A stretch of DNA of 64,000 nt. Origin: Lysinibacillus sp. JNUCC-52. GTDB lineage: Bacteria > Bacillota > Bacilli > Bacillales_A > Planococcaceae. Positions 18,409-26,480 of the stretch are shown here, in pieces (positions within the stretch are counted from its first letter, which is position 1; each line of letters opens with the position of its first letter). The notes beneath the pieces were generated by a model. The model worked only from the letters and a program-made list of their open reading frames with translations, had not been told where the DNA came from and made no database searches. Location: the NCBI RefSeq assembly GCF_015999545.1, contig NZ_CP065546.1, forward strand, positions 1,178,001-1,242,000, given 5' to 3'. Both the position numbers and the translations under genes were made by a program.

Positions 18409-19286
18409 TGGAAGCAATGATTAGCTTAATTCAACGTAATAACAAGGTATTTAGGAGAGATAAAACACAAGTCTTTTTCTCCCTCCTTTCCGTAATCATC
18501 GTTATCGTTCTTTATGCGGTGTTTCTTCAAAAAATGCAAGTGGACGCTATTGAGCAAATGACAGTGGCAACACCAGAATTAATCGCAATGGTCAATGAAT
18601 GGCTTGTGGCAGGTTTATTATCCATGATGGCTGTCACTACCACATTAGCAGCATTTGCTATTGCCGTTCGTGATAGTGAATCCAAGGCGACAGCAGATTT
18701 TTTAACTGCCCCTATTTCCCGCGCAACAATTCAGATGAGCTATGTTATGAATGCATTTATTATTGGCTGTATCTTCTCACTCATTGCCCTTGTAGGCTGT
18801 GAAATTTTCTTAGTGGCCACTGGCGGTCATCTACTTAGCTTTGGCTCCCTAATTACAGTGATAGGTATACTATTATTGTCTGTGTTATTGGCGAGCGTAT
18901 TTAATGTTTTTCTCGTACTATTTGTAAGTACTCAAAACGCTTTTTCAACACTGAGTACAATCGTCGGTACGGTATTAGGCTTTTTATGTGGTGTATATGT
19001 ACCTGTCGGTGTTCTACCAAACTTTGCCCAACAGCTTATTATGTATTTCCCTATTAGTCATACGACACTTTTATTACGTAATGCGTTTATGGATAGCTCA
19101 ATAACAAAAGTTTTTGACGGTGTTCCTGCTGCACAGGTGGAAAGCTATAAGCTGAACTATGGTATTGTTTATGAGCTCAATGGGCATTCTCTTAACCTAT
19201 CAACAAGTTATATAGTGATTCTAATAACAATTTTCGTACTTGCCATTTTATCAATTATGATTTTCAAAAAGAAAAATCATGAATAG
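18408..19286 (+). CDS. ABC-2 type exporter permease
   Basis: 292-aa membrane subunit with six helices: one near residues 20-42, a group at about 65-90, 108-135, 143-172 and 178-205, and the last at about 265-285. The long segment before the last helix is extracytoplasmic. Motif GFLCGVYVPVGVLPNFAQ is typical of ABC-2 permeases such as DrrB. The ATG overlaps the ATPase stop codon, indicating coupled synthesis. It completes the LytTR-DUF3021-ABC operon and is followed directly by a terminator. Confidence 0.9.
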   Translation: MEAMISLIQRNNKVFRRDKTQVFFSLLSVIIVIVLYAVFLQKMQVDAIEQMTVATPELIAMVNEWLVAGLLSMMAVTTTLAAFAIAVRDSESKATADFLTAPISRATIQMSYVMNAFIIGCIFSLIALVGCEIFLVATGGHLLSFGSLITVIGILLLSVLLASVFNVFLVLFVSTQNAFSTLSTIVGTVLGFLCGVYVPVGVLPNFAQQLIMYFPISHTTLLLRNAFMDSSITKVFDGVPAAQVESYKLNYGIVYELNGHSLNLSTSYIVILITIFVLAILSIMIFKKKNHE

Positions 19287-19293
19287 TCATTTT

Positions 19294-19329
19294 ATACACA
19301 TCGCCAGCAAACGCGATGTGTATTTTTAT
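19294..19329 (+). terminator. Terminator of the LytTR-ABC operon
   Basis: Perfect 11-bp stem ATACACATCGC / GCGATGTGTAT with an eight-base loop and a T-rich tail. Confidence 0.88.
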
Positions 19330-19412
19330 TGCTTTTTACCAAACACTTTGTTATTTTAAATATTAATAAACAAACAAAATAAATAATCGTTTGTTTTTCA
19401 GGAGGTTTCACA

Positions 19413-20168
19413 ATGGATGTAAATCAATTATTTTGGCAGGCTTCGATCGAGGACATAACACATGGCTATACAAATGAAGCTACACACTACACTTGCCTTC
19501 TTTGTGGGGAAAAAATCGAAAAGGGCATTATTTATCCACATGAAGATGTCCTATATGAAGCAGAAAAATTTATGCAGCATCATATTACTGCTACACACCA
19601 ATCAGTTTTTCATTACTTAAATGGCTTAAATAAAAAAATGACAGGTTTAACAGAACATCAGAGTCATATTTTGCGCCTTTTTTATGAGGGTAAAACGGAT
19701 CAGGAAATTAAAGAGGAGCTAGAAATTGGCAGCGCAACGACTATTCGACATCATCGTTTTGCCTTAAAAGAAAAAGAGCGTCAAGCTAAAACATTCCTTG
19801 CCATGATGGAGCTTTTAAAACAACAAGATCAAAAGGAAGATTCTTTTGTACCGATTCACAAAACGGCTACGATGGTCGACGATCGCTATAACATCACCCT
19901 TACGGAAGAACAACAGCTGCTTGCAAAATACTTCCCGAATGGCATCGGTCAAGAGCTCGTCCGCTTCCCAAAACGAGAAAAGCATAAAATCGTTGTACTA
20001 CGTGCGATTACAACGCTTCTTGATGAGTCAAAACAGTATACAGAAAAAGAGCTTAATGCAATTATTCAACCAATATATGAGGACTATGTACAAATTCGTC
20101 GCTATTTAATTCAATACGGTTTTATGGATCGTGTAGACGATGGCAGTGCTTACTGGGTAAAAAAATAA
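19413..20168 (+). CDS. DUF2087 domain transcriptional regulator with zinc-finger-like N-terminus
   Basis: 251-aa protein. Residues 28-60 hold CLLCGEK followed by a HH-x3-H cluster, a possible zinc site. Residues 80-120 form a LuxR-like helix-turn-helix (TDQEIKEELEIGSATTIRHH). The C-terminal 90 residues are a DUF2087 domain (YFPNGIGQELVRFPKREKHK through GFMDRVDDGSAYW). DUF2087 proteins are presumed regulators; targets unknown. It has a strong AGGAGG site and is followed 16 bp later by a GIY-YIG protein gene, so the two are probably one operon. Confidence 0.85.
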   Translation: MDVNQLFWQASIEDITHGYTNEATHYTCLLCGEKIEKGIIYPHEDVLYEAEKFMQHHITATHQSVFHYLNGLNKKMTGLTEHQSHILRLFYEGKTDQEIKEELEIGSATTIRHHRFALKEKERQAKTFLAMMELLKQQDQKEDSFVPIHKTATMVDDRYNITLTEEQQLLAKYFPNGIGQELVRFPKREKHKIVVLRAITTLLDESKQYTEKELNAIIQPIYEDYVQIRRYLIQYGFMDRVDDGSAYWVKK

Positions 20169-20184
20169 GAAAGTAGGGTTAACA

Positions 20185-20529
20185 ATGGACCACAAAAAAG
20201 AATTAAAAGAAATGTATAAAGAAATGAAAATTGAAGCAGGAGTTTTTACAATGACAAACAAACAAAATGGTAAAGTGTTTGTCGGGAGCTTCAATAACTT
20301 AAAACGATTAAACGGATTTCAATTTATGTTAAAAACAAATACTTATACGAATAAAGCGCTACAGGCTGACTACAATACATTTGGCAAAGATGCTTTTCAG
20401 CTCGAGGTCGTGGAGTATTTGAAGGAAAAAGAAGAAGGCTATTTTGACGCAAAAAAAGAACTTGAAAAGCTAGAAGAAAAGTGGCTTGAAAAGCTTCAGC
20501 CTTATGGGGATCATGGCTATAATTCTTAA
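20185..20529 (+). CDS. GIY-YIG nuclease family protein
   Basis: 114-aa small protein with the GIY-YIG fold. The GIY element is altered to AGVF (residues 18-21) and the YIG element to VFVG (about 31-34). The conserved Arg (LKRLNG), the TNKALQADYNTFGKDAF motif and the terminal Glu region (LEEKWLEKLQ) remain. Nuclease activity is therefore possible but not assured. It probably shares a transcript with the DUF2087 regulator. Related stand-alone GIY-YIG proteins in Bacillus have no known function. Confidence 0.82.
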   Translation: MDHKKELKEMYKEMKIEAGVFTMTNKQNGKVFVGSFNNLKRLNGFQFMLKTNTYTNKALQADYNTFGKDAFQLEVVEYLKEKEEGYFDAKKELEKLEEKWLEKLQPYGDHGYNS

Positions 20530-20530
20530 C

Positions 20531-20553
20531 TAAATTGTTTGAGTGACCGGCAC
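20531..20553 (+). repeat. Interspersed intergenic repeat, copy B
   Basis: AAATTGTTTGAGTGACCGGC plus AC. Same family as copy C 100 bp downstream and as A, D, E and F. Confidence 0.55.
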
Positions 20554-20556
20554 GAT

Positions 20557-20616
20557 GTAAGCCGCAACCCTCGCTATCGCGTGACCTGTTGTGGCTTACA
20601 TTGCGTGCTTTCTCAC
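20557..20616 (+). repeat. Hairpin element between repeat copies B and C
   Basis: Stem GTAAGCCGCAAC / GTTGTGGCTTAC (20557-20599) around a GC-rich loop, followed by GCGTGCTTTCTCAC (to 20616). A similar tail, GGGTGCTTTCCTCAC, occurs at 38381-38395 behind the modB terminator. Confidence 0.45.
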
Positions 20617-20630
20617 ACCATACTAAAAAA

Positions 20631-20656
20631 TTCAGAATTGTTTGGGTGACTGGCAC
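20631..20656 (+). repeat. Interspersed intergenic repeat, copy C
   Basis: TTCAGAATTGTTTGGGTGAC followed by TGGCAC. Best-preserved form of the element, nearly the same as copies D and E. Confidence 0.6.
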
Positions 20657-20742
20657 GCTAAGATTAGTATAATCAAAACGTGTACTAGTAAAATACATTT
20701 TCTTAAAGTAACGATAGTGTAGATAAGCACCAAAACATATCA

Positions 20743-21558
20743 TTATTTCGATCCACGATCAAAAACCCCTATTACTTCTGTCGTTTGCAAAATGTTTACA
20801 AATGCCTTGGCATCTACTTCTTTTATTAAACTTTTCACTTCCGCAAGCTGGTAACGTGTAATAACGGTAATGAGTACTTTTCGTCCTTCACCTGAATACC
20901 CACCTTTGGCATCCATCATCGTTATGCCCCGTTGTAATCTCGTTAATAGTTGTTGTTTTACATCCTCACCATTGCTCGTAATAATCATAAGCGTTAGTTT
21001 AATATTACTTGTATGGATTGTATCGACAACCTTCCCTGTTGCGTAGATTGAAACGAGCGTCAGCAAGGCTGCATCCCAACTAAATACAAATCCTGATATT
21101 GCCACTACAATACCATTCATTGCTGAAATCAGTGCACCTAGTGGAAAATCTCTTTTACGGCTTAAAAGCATCGCTATAATATCAAAGCCACCTGAGGAAC
21201 CCGATGCGCGAAAAACGAGACCGACACATAGGCCGACAATAACCCCACCAAATAAAGATGCTAATATCGGTTCCTCTGTTGCCTTATAAATTGGAATGAT
21301 TAACAAAGAGATAGACATTACCGCAACAGATAGGATTGTATAAGCAATAAAGCGTTTCCCCAGCTTCATCACACCTAAAATTAGCAACGGTAAATTTAAT
21401 AAAAGGTTTAATATACCTGTATTTAAAGGCGTCACAATACCAAGCATAATGGCAATCCCACTTAATCCGCCACTTAAAATCTCATGCGGTATTAATAAAA
21501 AATTATATGCAAATGCCATTAATATCGAAGCAAGCGTGATAATCACAATATTGCGCAT
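20743..21558 (-). CDS. YitT family membrane protein (DUF161/DUF2179)
   Basis: 271-aa protein with five to six N-terminal membrane helices (about residues 5-170, with GGLSGIAIMLG and RASGSSGGFDIIA, typical of YitT) and a cytoplasmic DUF2179 domain (about 205-270, GITMMDAKGGYSGEGRKVL). Function of the family is unknown; transport or ligand-regulated membrane roles have been suggested. The start at 21558 has GGGGAA just upstream; an ATG 15 bases earlier lacks a site. Monocistronic. The adjacent 3' region carries repeat copies B and C. Confidence 0.87.
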   Translation of the reverse strand: MRNIVIITLASILMAFAYNFLLIPHEILSGGLSGIAIMLGIVTPLNTGILNLLLNLPLLILGVMKLGKRFIAYTILSVAVMSISLLIIPIYKATEEPILASLFGGVIVGLCVGLVFRASGSSGGFDIIAMLLSRKRDFPLGALISAMNGIVVAISGFVFSWDAALLTLVSIYATGKVVDTIHTSNIKLTLMIITSNGEDVKQQLLTRLQRGITMMDAKGGYSGEGRKVLITVITRYQLAEVKSLIKEVDAKAFVNILQTTEVIGVFDRGSK

Positions 21559-21672
21559 GAATTCCCCTACCATTCTACAACGAACAATTTTGATAATCTT
21601 CTCTTTAGAATACCCAACTTATTCGCCCTAAAAACCTAAACCTTTATGAATTGTAGCAACTTACTACACATT

Positions 21673-22962
21673 CTATTTACCTTTTTTCTGTTCTTCCTTT
21701 AGTGGCTTTTCATTTTTCGGTTCTTCTGTTTCCGCCACTTTCATAATTCGATCAAGCATCGTCGGATGTGTATAGCGGAACCATTTAACAAGAAGCGGCG
21801 GATTAACTTCACTCAACCCTGAGATTGTAAGTTTTTGGAATGCAGTTACCGCTGCCGTACGATCATTCATTAAAGATATAGCATACTGATCCGCTCTCAT
21901 TTCCTGATATCTAGATATATAATTAGATAAAGGGCTTGATGCAAATAATAAAAAGGATGTGATTAGTAAAAATAGTGGCAAGGAATGAATGTCGCTCATT
22001 TTCGTAATTTTTATCGCATGTCCGTACCGAGCAATCGCCCACCTCATAGTCTTTGCTGTTATCCAAAGCCCTACTAAGGTCAACAATAAATAACCTGCAA
22101 TGCCAAAGTAAATATGTTTCTCAACATAATGTCCCATTTCATGCGCCATGATAAATAAAATTTCATTATCTGTTAAGCGATTTAATGTCGTATCCCATAG
22201 TACAATTCTTGAATTACTACCGATACCTGTTACATAGGCATTTAGAGCATTGGTCTTTTGCGCCATATTAACTTCATAAACATGTTCTGCTGGAATATCG
22301 GCTTGATCAGCGATTGCTAAAATTTTTGTTTCAAGCTCTTTATTTTTTAACGGATAAAAATCATTGTATAGAGGATCAATGACAACTGGCTGAAGAAACA
22401 TGATAAAAATCGTAAATGGTATTGTTAATAGCCATGCGTATAGCCACCATCTCTTAGCGCTCTTTTTAATCAACCAATAAATAACTGATACGACAATAAA
22501 GGTCATGCCAAAATTGACCCAAAAATCAACAACTCCATCTCGCATCCATGAAGTAAATGCTTGTGTACTTATCCCATAGCTTTTACTTAAATTGTAGCGA
22601 TAGTATTCAATTGGGAAAAGAACGACATACAGCAAAAATGATAACAAAAATAAATAAGCAGCATTTTGCAGCAGTTTCCATTTTGTTTGTGAGGTAGCCA
22701 CTTTTTCAAAATAACGAGAAACTCCCATTAACAAAATGACGATATAAACGAGCCATTCAAACGGTGTTACTACGAAAAATAGGAAATTTCGTATTTTAGA
22801 GTATTCACCACTTAAGTTTAGCTCTTTTTCAGACATAAACATGACTGGGTCCGCTGCTGTTCCTTGAAACGCCCGCGGAATCGTGCCGCCACCACTATGG
22901 AAAATATACCAGTACATGCAAAGAACATACACACCAAATAAGAATAGCGCAATAATTCCCAT
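21673..22962 (-). CDS. M48 family zinc metalloprotease (Ste24/HtpX-like)
   Basis: 429-aa membrane protease. The zinc motif HEMGH lies near residue 275 within IMAHEMGHYVEKH. The third zinc ligand Glu is in RYQEMRADQYAI near 360. Several membrane helices precede the catalytic domain, as in eukaryotic CAAX protease Ste24. Such enzymes act in membrane-protein quality control. The annotated ATG lacks a well-spaced ribosome site: GGGGG lies about 19 bases upstream, and an in-frame ATA (codon -4) would fit the spacing better. The start is therefore uncertain by four codons. Confidence 0.88.
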   Translation of the reverse strand: MGIIALFLFGVYVLCMYWYIFHSGGGTIPRAFQGTAADPVMFMSEKELNLSGEYSKIRNFLFFVVTPFEWLVYIVILLMGVSRYFEKVATSQTKWKLLQNAAYLFLLSFLLYVVLFPIEYYRYNLSKSYGISTQAFTSWMRDGVVDFWVNFGMTFIVVSVIYWLIKKSAKRWWLYAWLLTIPFTIFIMFLQPVVIDPLYNDFYPLKNKELETKILAIADQADIPAEHVYEVNMAQKTNALNAYVTGIGSNSRIVLWDTTLNRLTDNEILFIMAHEMGHYVEKHIYFGIAGYLLLTLVGLWITAKTMRWAIARYGHAIKITKMSDIHSLPLFLLITSFLLFASSPLSNYISRYQEMRADQYAISLMNDRTAAVTAFQKLTISGLSEVNPPLLVKWFRYTHPTMLDRIMKVAETEEPKNEKPLKEEQKKGK

Positions 22963-23207
22963 TTTTTTCGCTATGTTATTTCCCCCTTACTCCACACAAA
23001 GTTCGTCCTATAGTAAGTGTAAGCTAATTTGAAAAAGTTAGAACAAACTTTATATGTTTTTATTTTACCTAATAAGAAATTGTCCATTATTCTCAATAGT
23101 CATTCCAAATGATGCATGTTCCAATTTGTTACTGCACCATAATAATTGATACTTTCTATATAGTGACTAATCTAAAAATATTTAATAAAGCGGGTATCTA
23201 TTGGTTT

Positions 23208-23381
23208 CACGGGTAATTCTCCTTGCTCCGCGGAATCCTCTCCCTGCTTCGCGGAATCCTCTCCCTGCTCCGCGGAATTCTCTCCCTGCTTCGCGGAATT
23301 CTCTCCCTACTCCGCGGAATTCTCTCCTTGCTTCGCGGAATTCTCTCCCTGCTCCGCGGAATTCTCTCTTTGCTTCGCGGG
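23208..23381. repeat. 21-bp tandem repeat array
   Basis: Seven consecutive 21-bp units (23226-23372) of the type CTYCGCGGAATTCTCTCCCT plus G. They are flanked by a degenerate unit at 23208-23225, a partial unit at 23373-23381 and weaker traces to about 23425. Units alternate CTCCGCGG and CTTCGCGG, giving a 42-bp higher-order period. Far more GC-rich than the flanks. The open frames across it have no ribosome site, so I do not call a gene. Confidence 0.9.
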
Positions 23382-23430
23382 TAAACCTTCTTATTCCACA
23401 GATATTTCCCTCTGTCCAGCGGATAAACCC

Positions 23431-23455
23431 AAAAAAGGGCTCCTAAGGAAAGCCC
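23431..23455 (-). terminator. Terminator of the XRE regulator gene
   Basis: Minus strand GGGCTTTCC-TTA-GGAGCCC followed by six T. Confidence 0.75.
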
Positions 23456-23485
23456 ATAATCCATTTCATATAATGATTTGTTTGC

Positions 23486-23836
23486 TTACTTGTTCCTCTG
23501 CTCTGTGTGTTTTTTGTATGTTTTAACCACTTCAAGGATATATAATTGTTCTTCCTCAGATAATTCTTTTGCAATACTATAAATGTCCGAAAGTACTTTA
23601 GCACTTTGAACAGCCTCATCTGTAACGCTCATTTCACCTTCACCTGTCAAAAGCCAATTTTTATTAATTTTTAAACATTGACTGATAGCATTAATCACAA
23701 TCATCTGTGGTTCAGTTTTATTTTTTTCAAGATTAAAAATTACACCCCTTGAAACGCCTATTGTTTCAGCAAGTGCATCTTGCGTATATCCTTTGTTTTT
23801 ACGAGCGTATATTAATCTTTCACCTAAAGAGTCCAT
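23486..23836 (-). CDS. XRE-family transcriptional regulator
   Basis: 116-aa repressor-type protein. The helix-turn-helix at residues 8-62 (IYARKNKGYTQDALAETIG and NLEKNKTEPQ) is a Cro/CI-type domain, followed by NWLLTGEGEM, which is common in phage-type repressors, and a helical C-terminal tail for oligomerisation. I place the start at 23836, where AGAGGTG precedes an ATG; upstream codons in frame lack a site. It is divergent from a 58-aa gene, and repeated operator-like motifs lie between them. No other phage genes are nearby. Confidence 0.87.
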   Translation of the reverse strand: MDSLGERLIYARKNKGYTQDALAETIGVSRGVIFNLEKNKTEPQMIVINAISQCLKINKNWLLTGEGEMSVTDEAVQSAKVLSDIYSIAKELSEEEQLYILEVVKTYKKHTEQRNK

Positions 23837-23858
23837 TAAAATATCACCTCTGTATTGT

Positions 23859-23975
23859 ATTATAACCGAAATAAAATTCATTATCAAAGCATTTAATCAT
23901 TGACAACGCATATAATACAACACTTAATTCATTGACAGCGCAAAATACGCGTGATAAAATTCATTCATAAAGCAT
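23859..23975. promoter_or_regulatory. Divergent promoters with four repeated operator-like motifs
   Basis: Minus promoter: TTGATA (23882-23887), 17 bp, TATAAT (23859-23864). Plus promoter: TTGACA (23932-23937), 17 bp, TAAAAT (23955-23960). Four copies of a motif close to TTCATTGACAACGCAT begin at 23877, 23896, 23928 and 23960. The last three are exactly 32 bp apart. Copies 1 and 3 cover the two -35 boxes, as expected for binding by the XRE regulator. Confidence 0.7.
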
Positions 23976-23995
23976 GCTACAAGGAGATGATTGTC

Positions 23996-24172
23996 TTGTC
24001 AAAACAAAGCAAAGCCGTTTCATCTGAAAAAACTTTGAACGAAATTATTGATACAGCCAATGAACTTCCATTGGAGTACCAAGAAAAGGTTCTCGATATT
24101 TTGCGAGGGATGGTTTTTACGAAAAATTGCTTGATTAAAAAAGGGCAGTTACAGCAATCTGAAAAACTATAA
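23996..24172 (+). CDS. Small protein of unknown function, divergent from XRE regulator
   Basis: 58-aa helical protein (ends KKGQLQQSEKL). The start is a TTG at 23996, nine bases after AAGGAG; ATGs upstream in frame lie before or inside that site. The promoter TTGACA-17-TAAAAT lies just upstream, so expression is likely. The central part, ANELPLEYQEKVLDILRGM, resembles short partner proteins next to phage-type regulators, but I recognise no named family. It could be an antirepressor or part of a small regulatory pair; this is a guess from position. Confidence 0.6.
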   Translation: MSKQSKAVSSEKTLNEIIDTANELPLEYQEKVLDILRGMVFTKNCLIKKGQLQQSEKL

Positions 24173-24329
24173 CGATTACTAGTTTTATAATTTTTCATAA
24201 GTTATGCTGCTATACCATCACATTACAAAGAGAACCAAAATATTCAGCAATCTTACATCATTGTGTATCATGCATTAATAATATGTATTGAAAACATGTT
24301 GATTAATAGCGAAGGGAGGGATGACCAAC

Positions 24330-24782
24330 TTGCTTACCGAGTTACTTAATCTGAATGCGATCCAAATTGCTAACGAAGTAGCTAACTGGCAGGACGCTAT
24401 TCACGTCGCTTCATTGCCCCTATTACAGCAAAATAAAATAGAAAAACGCTATATCCAAGCAATGATAGAATCCATCGAACAACAAGGTCCATATGTCGTG
24501 CTTACACCTAAAGTAGCCATTCCACATGCGCGACCATCTGATGGAGTAAATGAATTATCAATGAGCTTATTAAAATTGCAAAAACCTGTACAATTTGGAC
24601 CCGATAAACCCGTGTACATAATTATTGTGTTAGCAGCTACAGACAATACAACTCATTTACAGGCATTAGTTGATTTAACACAAGTGTTACAAGAACCAAG
24701 TCAAATCGACAATATTATCGAATGCAAGTGTCCAGAATGTATTATTGAAAAAATAAAACAATATGCTGCAAAGGAGCGATGA
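24330..24782 (+). CDS. PTS EIIA component, ascorbate/fructose-mannitol type (copy 1)
   Basis: 150-aa cytoplasmic phosphocarrier. The phosphorylated His is in VAIPHARPS (near residue 65), matching the EIIA domain of the mannitol/fructose/ascorbate families. It accepts phosphate from HPr and passes it to the EIIB encoded next. The TTG start at 24330 is preferred over the ATG at 24321: the second copy of this operon has the same TTG and ribosome site but no ATG there. First gene of an EIIA-EIIB-EIIC operon. Confidence 0.88.
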   Translation: MLTELLNLNAIQIANEVANWQDAIHVASLPLLQQNKIEKRYIQAMIESIEQQGPYVVLTPKVAIPHARPSDGVNELSMSLLKLQKPVQFGPDKPVYIIIVLAATDNTTHLQALVDLTQVLQEPSQIDNIIECKCPECIIEKIKQYAAKER

Positions 24783-24784
24783 TG

Positions 24785-25048
24785 ATGAAGATTTTAGTTG
24801 TTTGCGGAAATGGCTTAGGCAGTAGCTTTATTATGGAGCTAAATGTTAAAAAGGCACTGCTTGAACTCGGAAAAGATGTTGAGGTGGCGCATACAGATTT
24901 AGCATCTGCAATGGCAGAGAAAGCCGATATTTATATCGGTGCAGGAGATATTATCGATCAATTGGATAACGGTGCTCGTAATATTGTACGTATCGTTAAT
25001 ATGATGAATGTTTCAGAAATTAAATCTAAGCTTGATCCACTACTTTAA
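24785..25048 (+). CDS. PTS EIIB component, ascorbate type (copy 1)
   Basis: 87-aa phosphocarrier of the UlaB/SgaB type. The active-site loop CGNGLGSS (Cys near residue 7) starts the protein and receives phosphate from EIIA. Three consecutive ATG codons (24779, 24782, 24785) are possible starts; the third is spaced eight bases from AAGGAG. The EIIA stop TGA overlaps the first ATG codons, so translation is coupled. Confidence 0.88.
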   Translation: MKILVVCGNGLGSSFIMELNVKKALLELGKDVEVAHTDLASAMAEKADIYIGAGDIIDQLDNGARNIVRIVNMMNVSEIKSKLDPLL

Positions 25049-25107
25049 AGCTTTACTCAATGGCATCTGTAATGCTTTTTAAAATTGGATTGGATTGAGG
25101 TGTTTGT

Positions 25108-26376
25108 ATGTTAGATATTATAATGAATGACATTTTAGGTACACCAGCAATATTAGTTGGCCTATTTGCGCTTATCGGCTTATTAATACAAAAAAAATCG
25201 GCTTCTACTGTCCTTTCAGGTACATTAAAAACCATAATGGGCTTTGTCATCCTGGGCGCTGGTGCAACCGTTTTAATTGGATCTTTAAATCATTTTAGCA
25301 AAATGTTTGATCATGCCTTTCAAGTTCAAGGAGTTATCCCCAATAATGAAGCGATTGTAGCGGCAGCGCAAACGACTTTTGGAACGTCCACCGCCATGAT
25401 TATGGTATTTGGAATGGTAATGAATATATTGCTAGCGCGATTTACCCCTTTTAAATATATTTTTTTAACTGGCCATCATACATTATTTATGGCGTGTTTA
25501 ATCGCAACTTCCCTCTCGATAGGCGGTATGAGTGGTGTACCTCTAATTATTGTCGGATCCATATTATTAGGTATTTGTATGGTTGGCTTCCCTGCCATTT
25601 TACAGCCTACAGTGCGACAAATTACAGGTAATAATGATTTCGCAGTGGGTCATTTTGGAAGCATTGGCTACTATGTATCTGCTAAAATAGGTCAACTATT
25701 TGGCAACAAAACTAAATCAACTGAAGCAATTCCAGTACCAAAATCATTAGGATTTTTACGAGATACATCCGTTGCCATTTCCTTAACAATGTGCCTATTT
25801 TTCATTATTGTTGCCTTATTTGCAGGTCGTTCTTATATAGAAGGACAATTATCCGATGGCTCAAATTTCATCGTTTTCGCAATTATTCAAGCGATTACCT
25901 TTGCTGCTGGGGTTTATATCATCCTAGCAGGGGTACGCATGCTGATAGCCGAAATTGTCCCTGCATTTAAAGGGATTGCCGATAAGCTCGTACCAAATGC
26001 TAAGCCTGCATTAGATTGCCCGACAATATTTCCATTTGCACCGAATGCCGTTATCATCGGCTTCCTCTTTAGTTTCCTAGCTGGTATTTTGTCTATGTTC
26101 GTACTCCCCCTAATCGGGCTAAAAGTCATTATACCTGGCCTTGTGCCCCACTTCTTCACTGGTGCAGCCGCAGGTGTTTTCGGAAATGCAACAGGTGGTC
26201 GAATCGGCTCAATGGCAGGAGCCTTTGCCAATGGCTTAATCATTAGCTTCATTCCTGCGATACTACTCATCTTTATGGGAGACATCGGCTTTGAAGGCAC
26301 CACTTTTGGTGATTCTGACTTTGGCATTGTCGGGATTATTATTATAAATATTTTAAAATTAGTAGGTGCGGTATAA
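25108..26376 (+). CDS. PTS EIIC permease, ascorbate family UlaA (copy 1)
   Basis: 422-aa membrane transporter of the ascorbate-galactitol (AG) superfamily. About eleven helices; family motifs include TVLSGTLKTIMGFVILGAGA near residue 35, LTGHHTLFMACL near 110 and HFFTGAAAGVFGNATGGRIG near 350. UlaA-type permeases import and phosphorylate L-ascorbate or related sugars together with EIIA and EIIB. No ascorbate-6-phosphate catabolic genes lie nearby, so the true substrate is uncertain. A near-identical protein is encoded at 34253-35521. Confidence 0.92.
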   Translation: MLDIIMNDILGTPAILVGLFALIGLLIQKKSASTVLSGTLKTIMGFVILGAGATVLIGSLNHFSKMFDHAFQVQGVIPNNEAIVAAAQTTFGTSTAMIMVFGMVMNILLARFTPFKYIFLTGHHTLFMACLIATSLSIGGMSGVPLIIVGSILLGICMVGFPAILQPTVRQITGNNDFAVGHFGSIGYYVSAKIGQLFGNKTKSTEAIPVPKSLGFLRDTSVAISLTMCLFFIIVALFAGRSYIEGQLSDGSNFIVFAIIQAITFAAGVYIILAGVRMLIAEIVPAFKGIADKLVPNAKPALDCPTIFPFAPNAVIIGFLFSFLAGILSMFVLPLIGLKVIIPGLVPHFFTGAAAGVFGNATGGRIGSMAGAFANGLIISFIPAILLIFMGDIGFEGTTFGDSDFGIVGIIIINILKLVGAV

Positions 26377-26395
26377 ATATATACCTCATTTTCAC

Positions 26396-26447
26396 AAAAG
26401 CCCTTCAATTATTAGATAGCTTCTAACAATTGAAGGGCTTTACTTTC
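26396..26447 (+). terminator. Terminator of PTS operon copy 1
   Basis: Long stem AAAGCCCTTCAATT / AATTGAAGGGCTTT with an inner hairpin and a T-containing tail. Confidence 0.85.
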
Positions 26448-26480
26448 TTGCAAGCCATTCACCTTATAGTTAGTCCAATA

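Noticed and set aside
23207-23464. 85-codon minus-strand ORF with repeated RERIPRS heptads across the tandem repeat
   Set aside because: No ribosome site, no promoter and the frame is a by-product of a 21-bp repeat (a multiple of three). Kept only as a repeat.
23486-24172. Prophage remnant
   Set aside because: Only a repressor-like regulator and one small gene; no integrase, structural or lysis genes and no attachment-site repeats.
24321-24330. ATG start for EIIA copy 1
   Set aside because: It directly abuts the ribosome site, and the second copy lacks the ATG but keeps the TTG with the same spacing.
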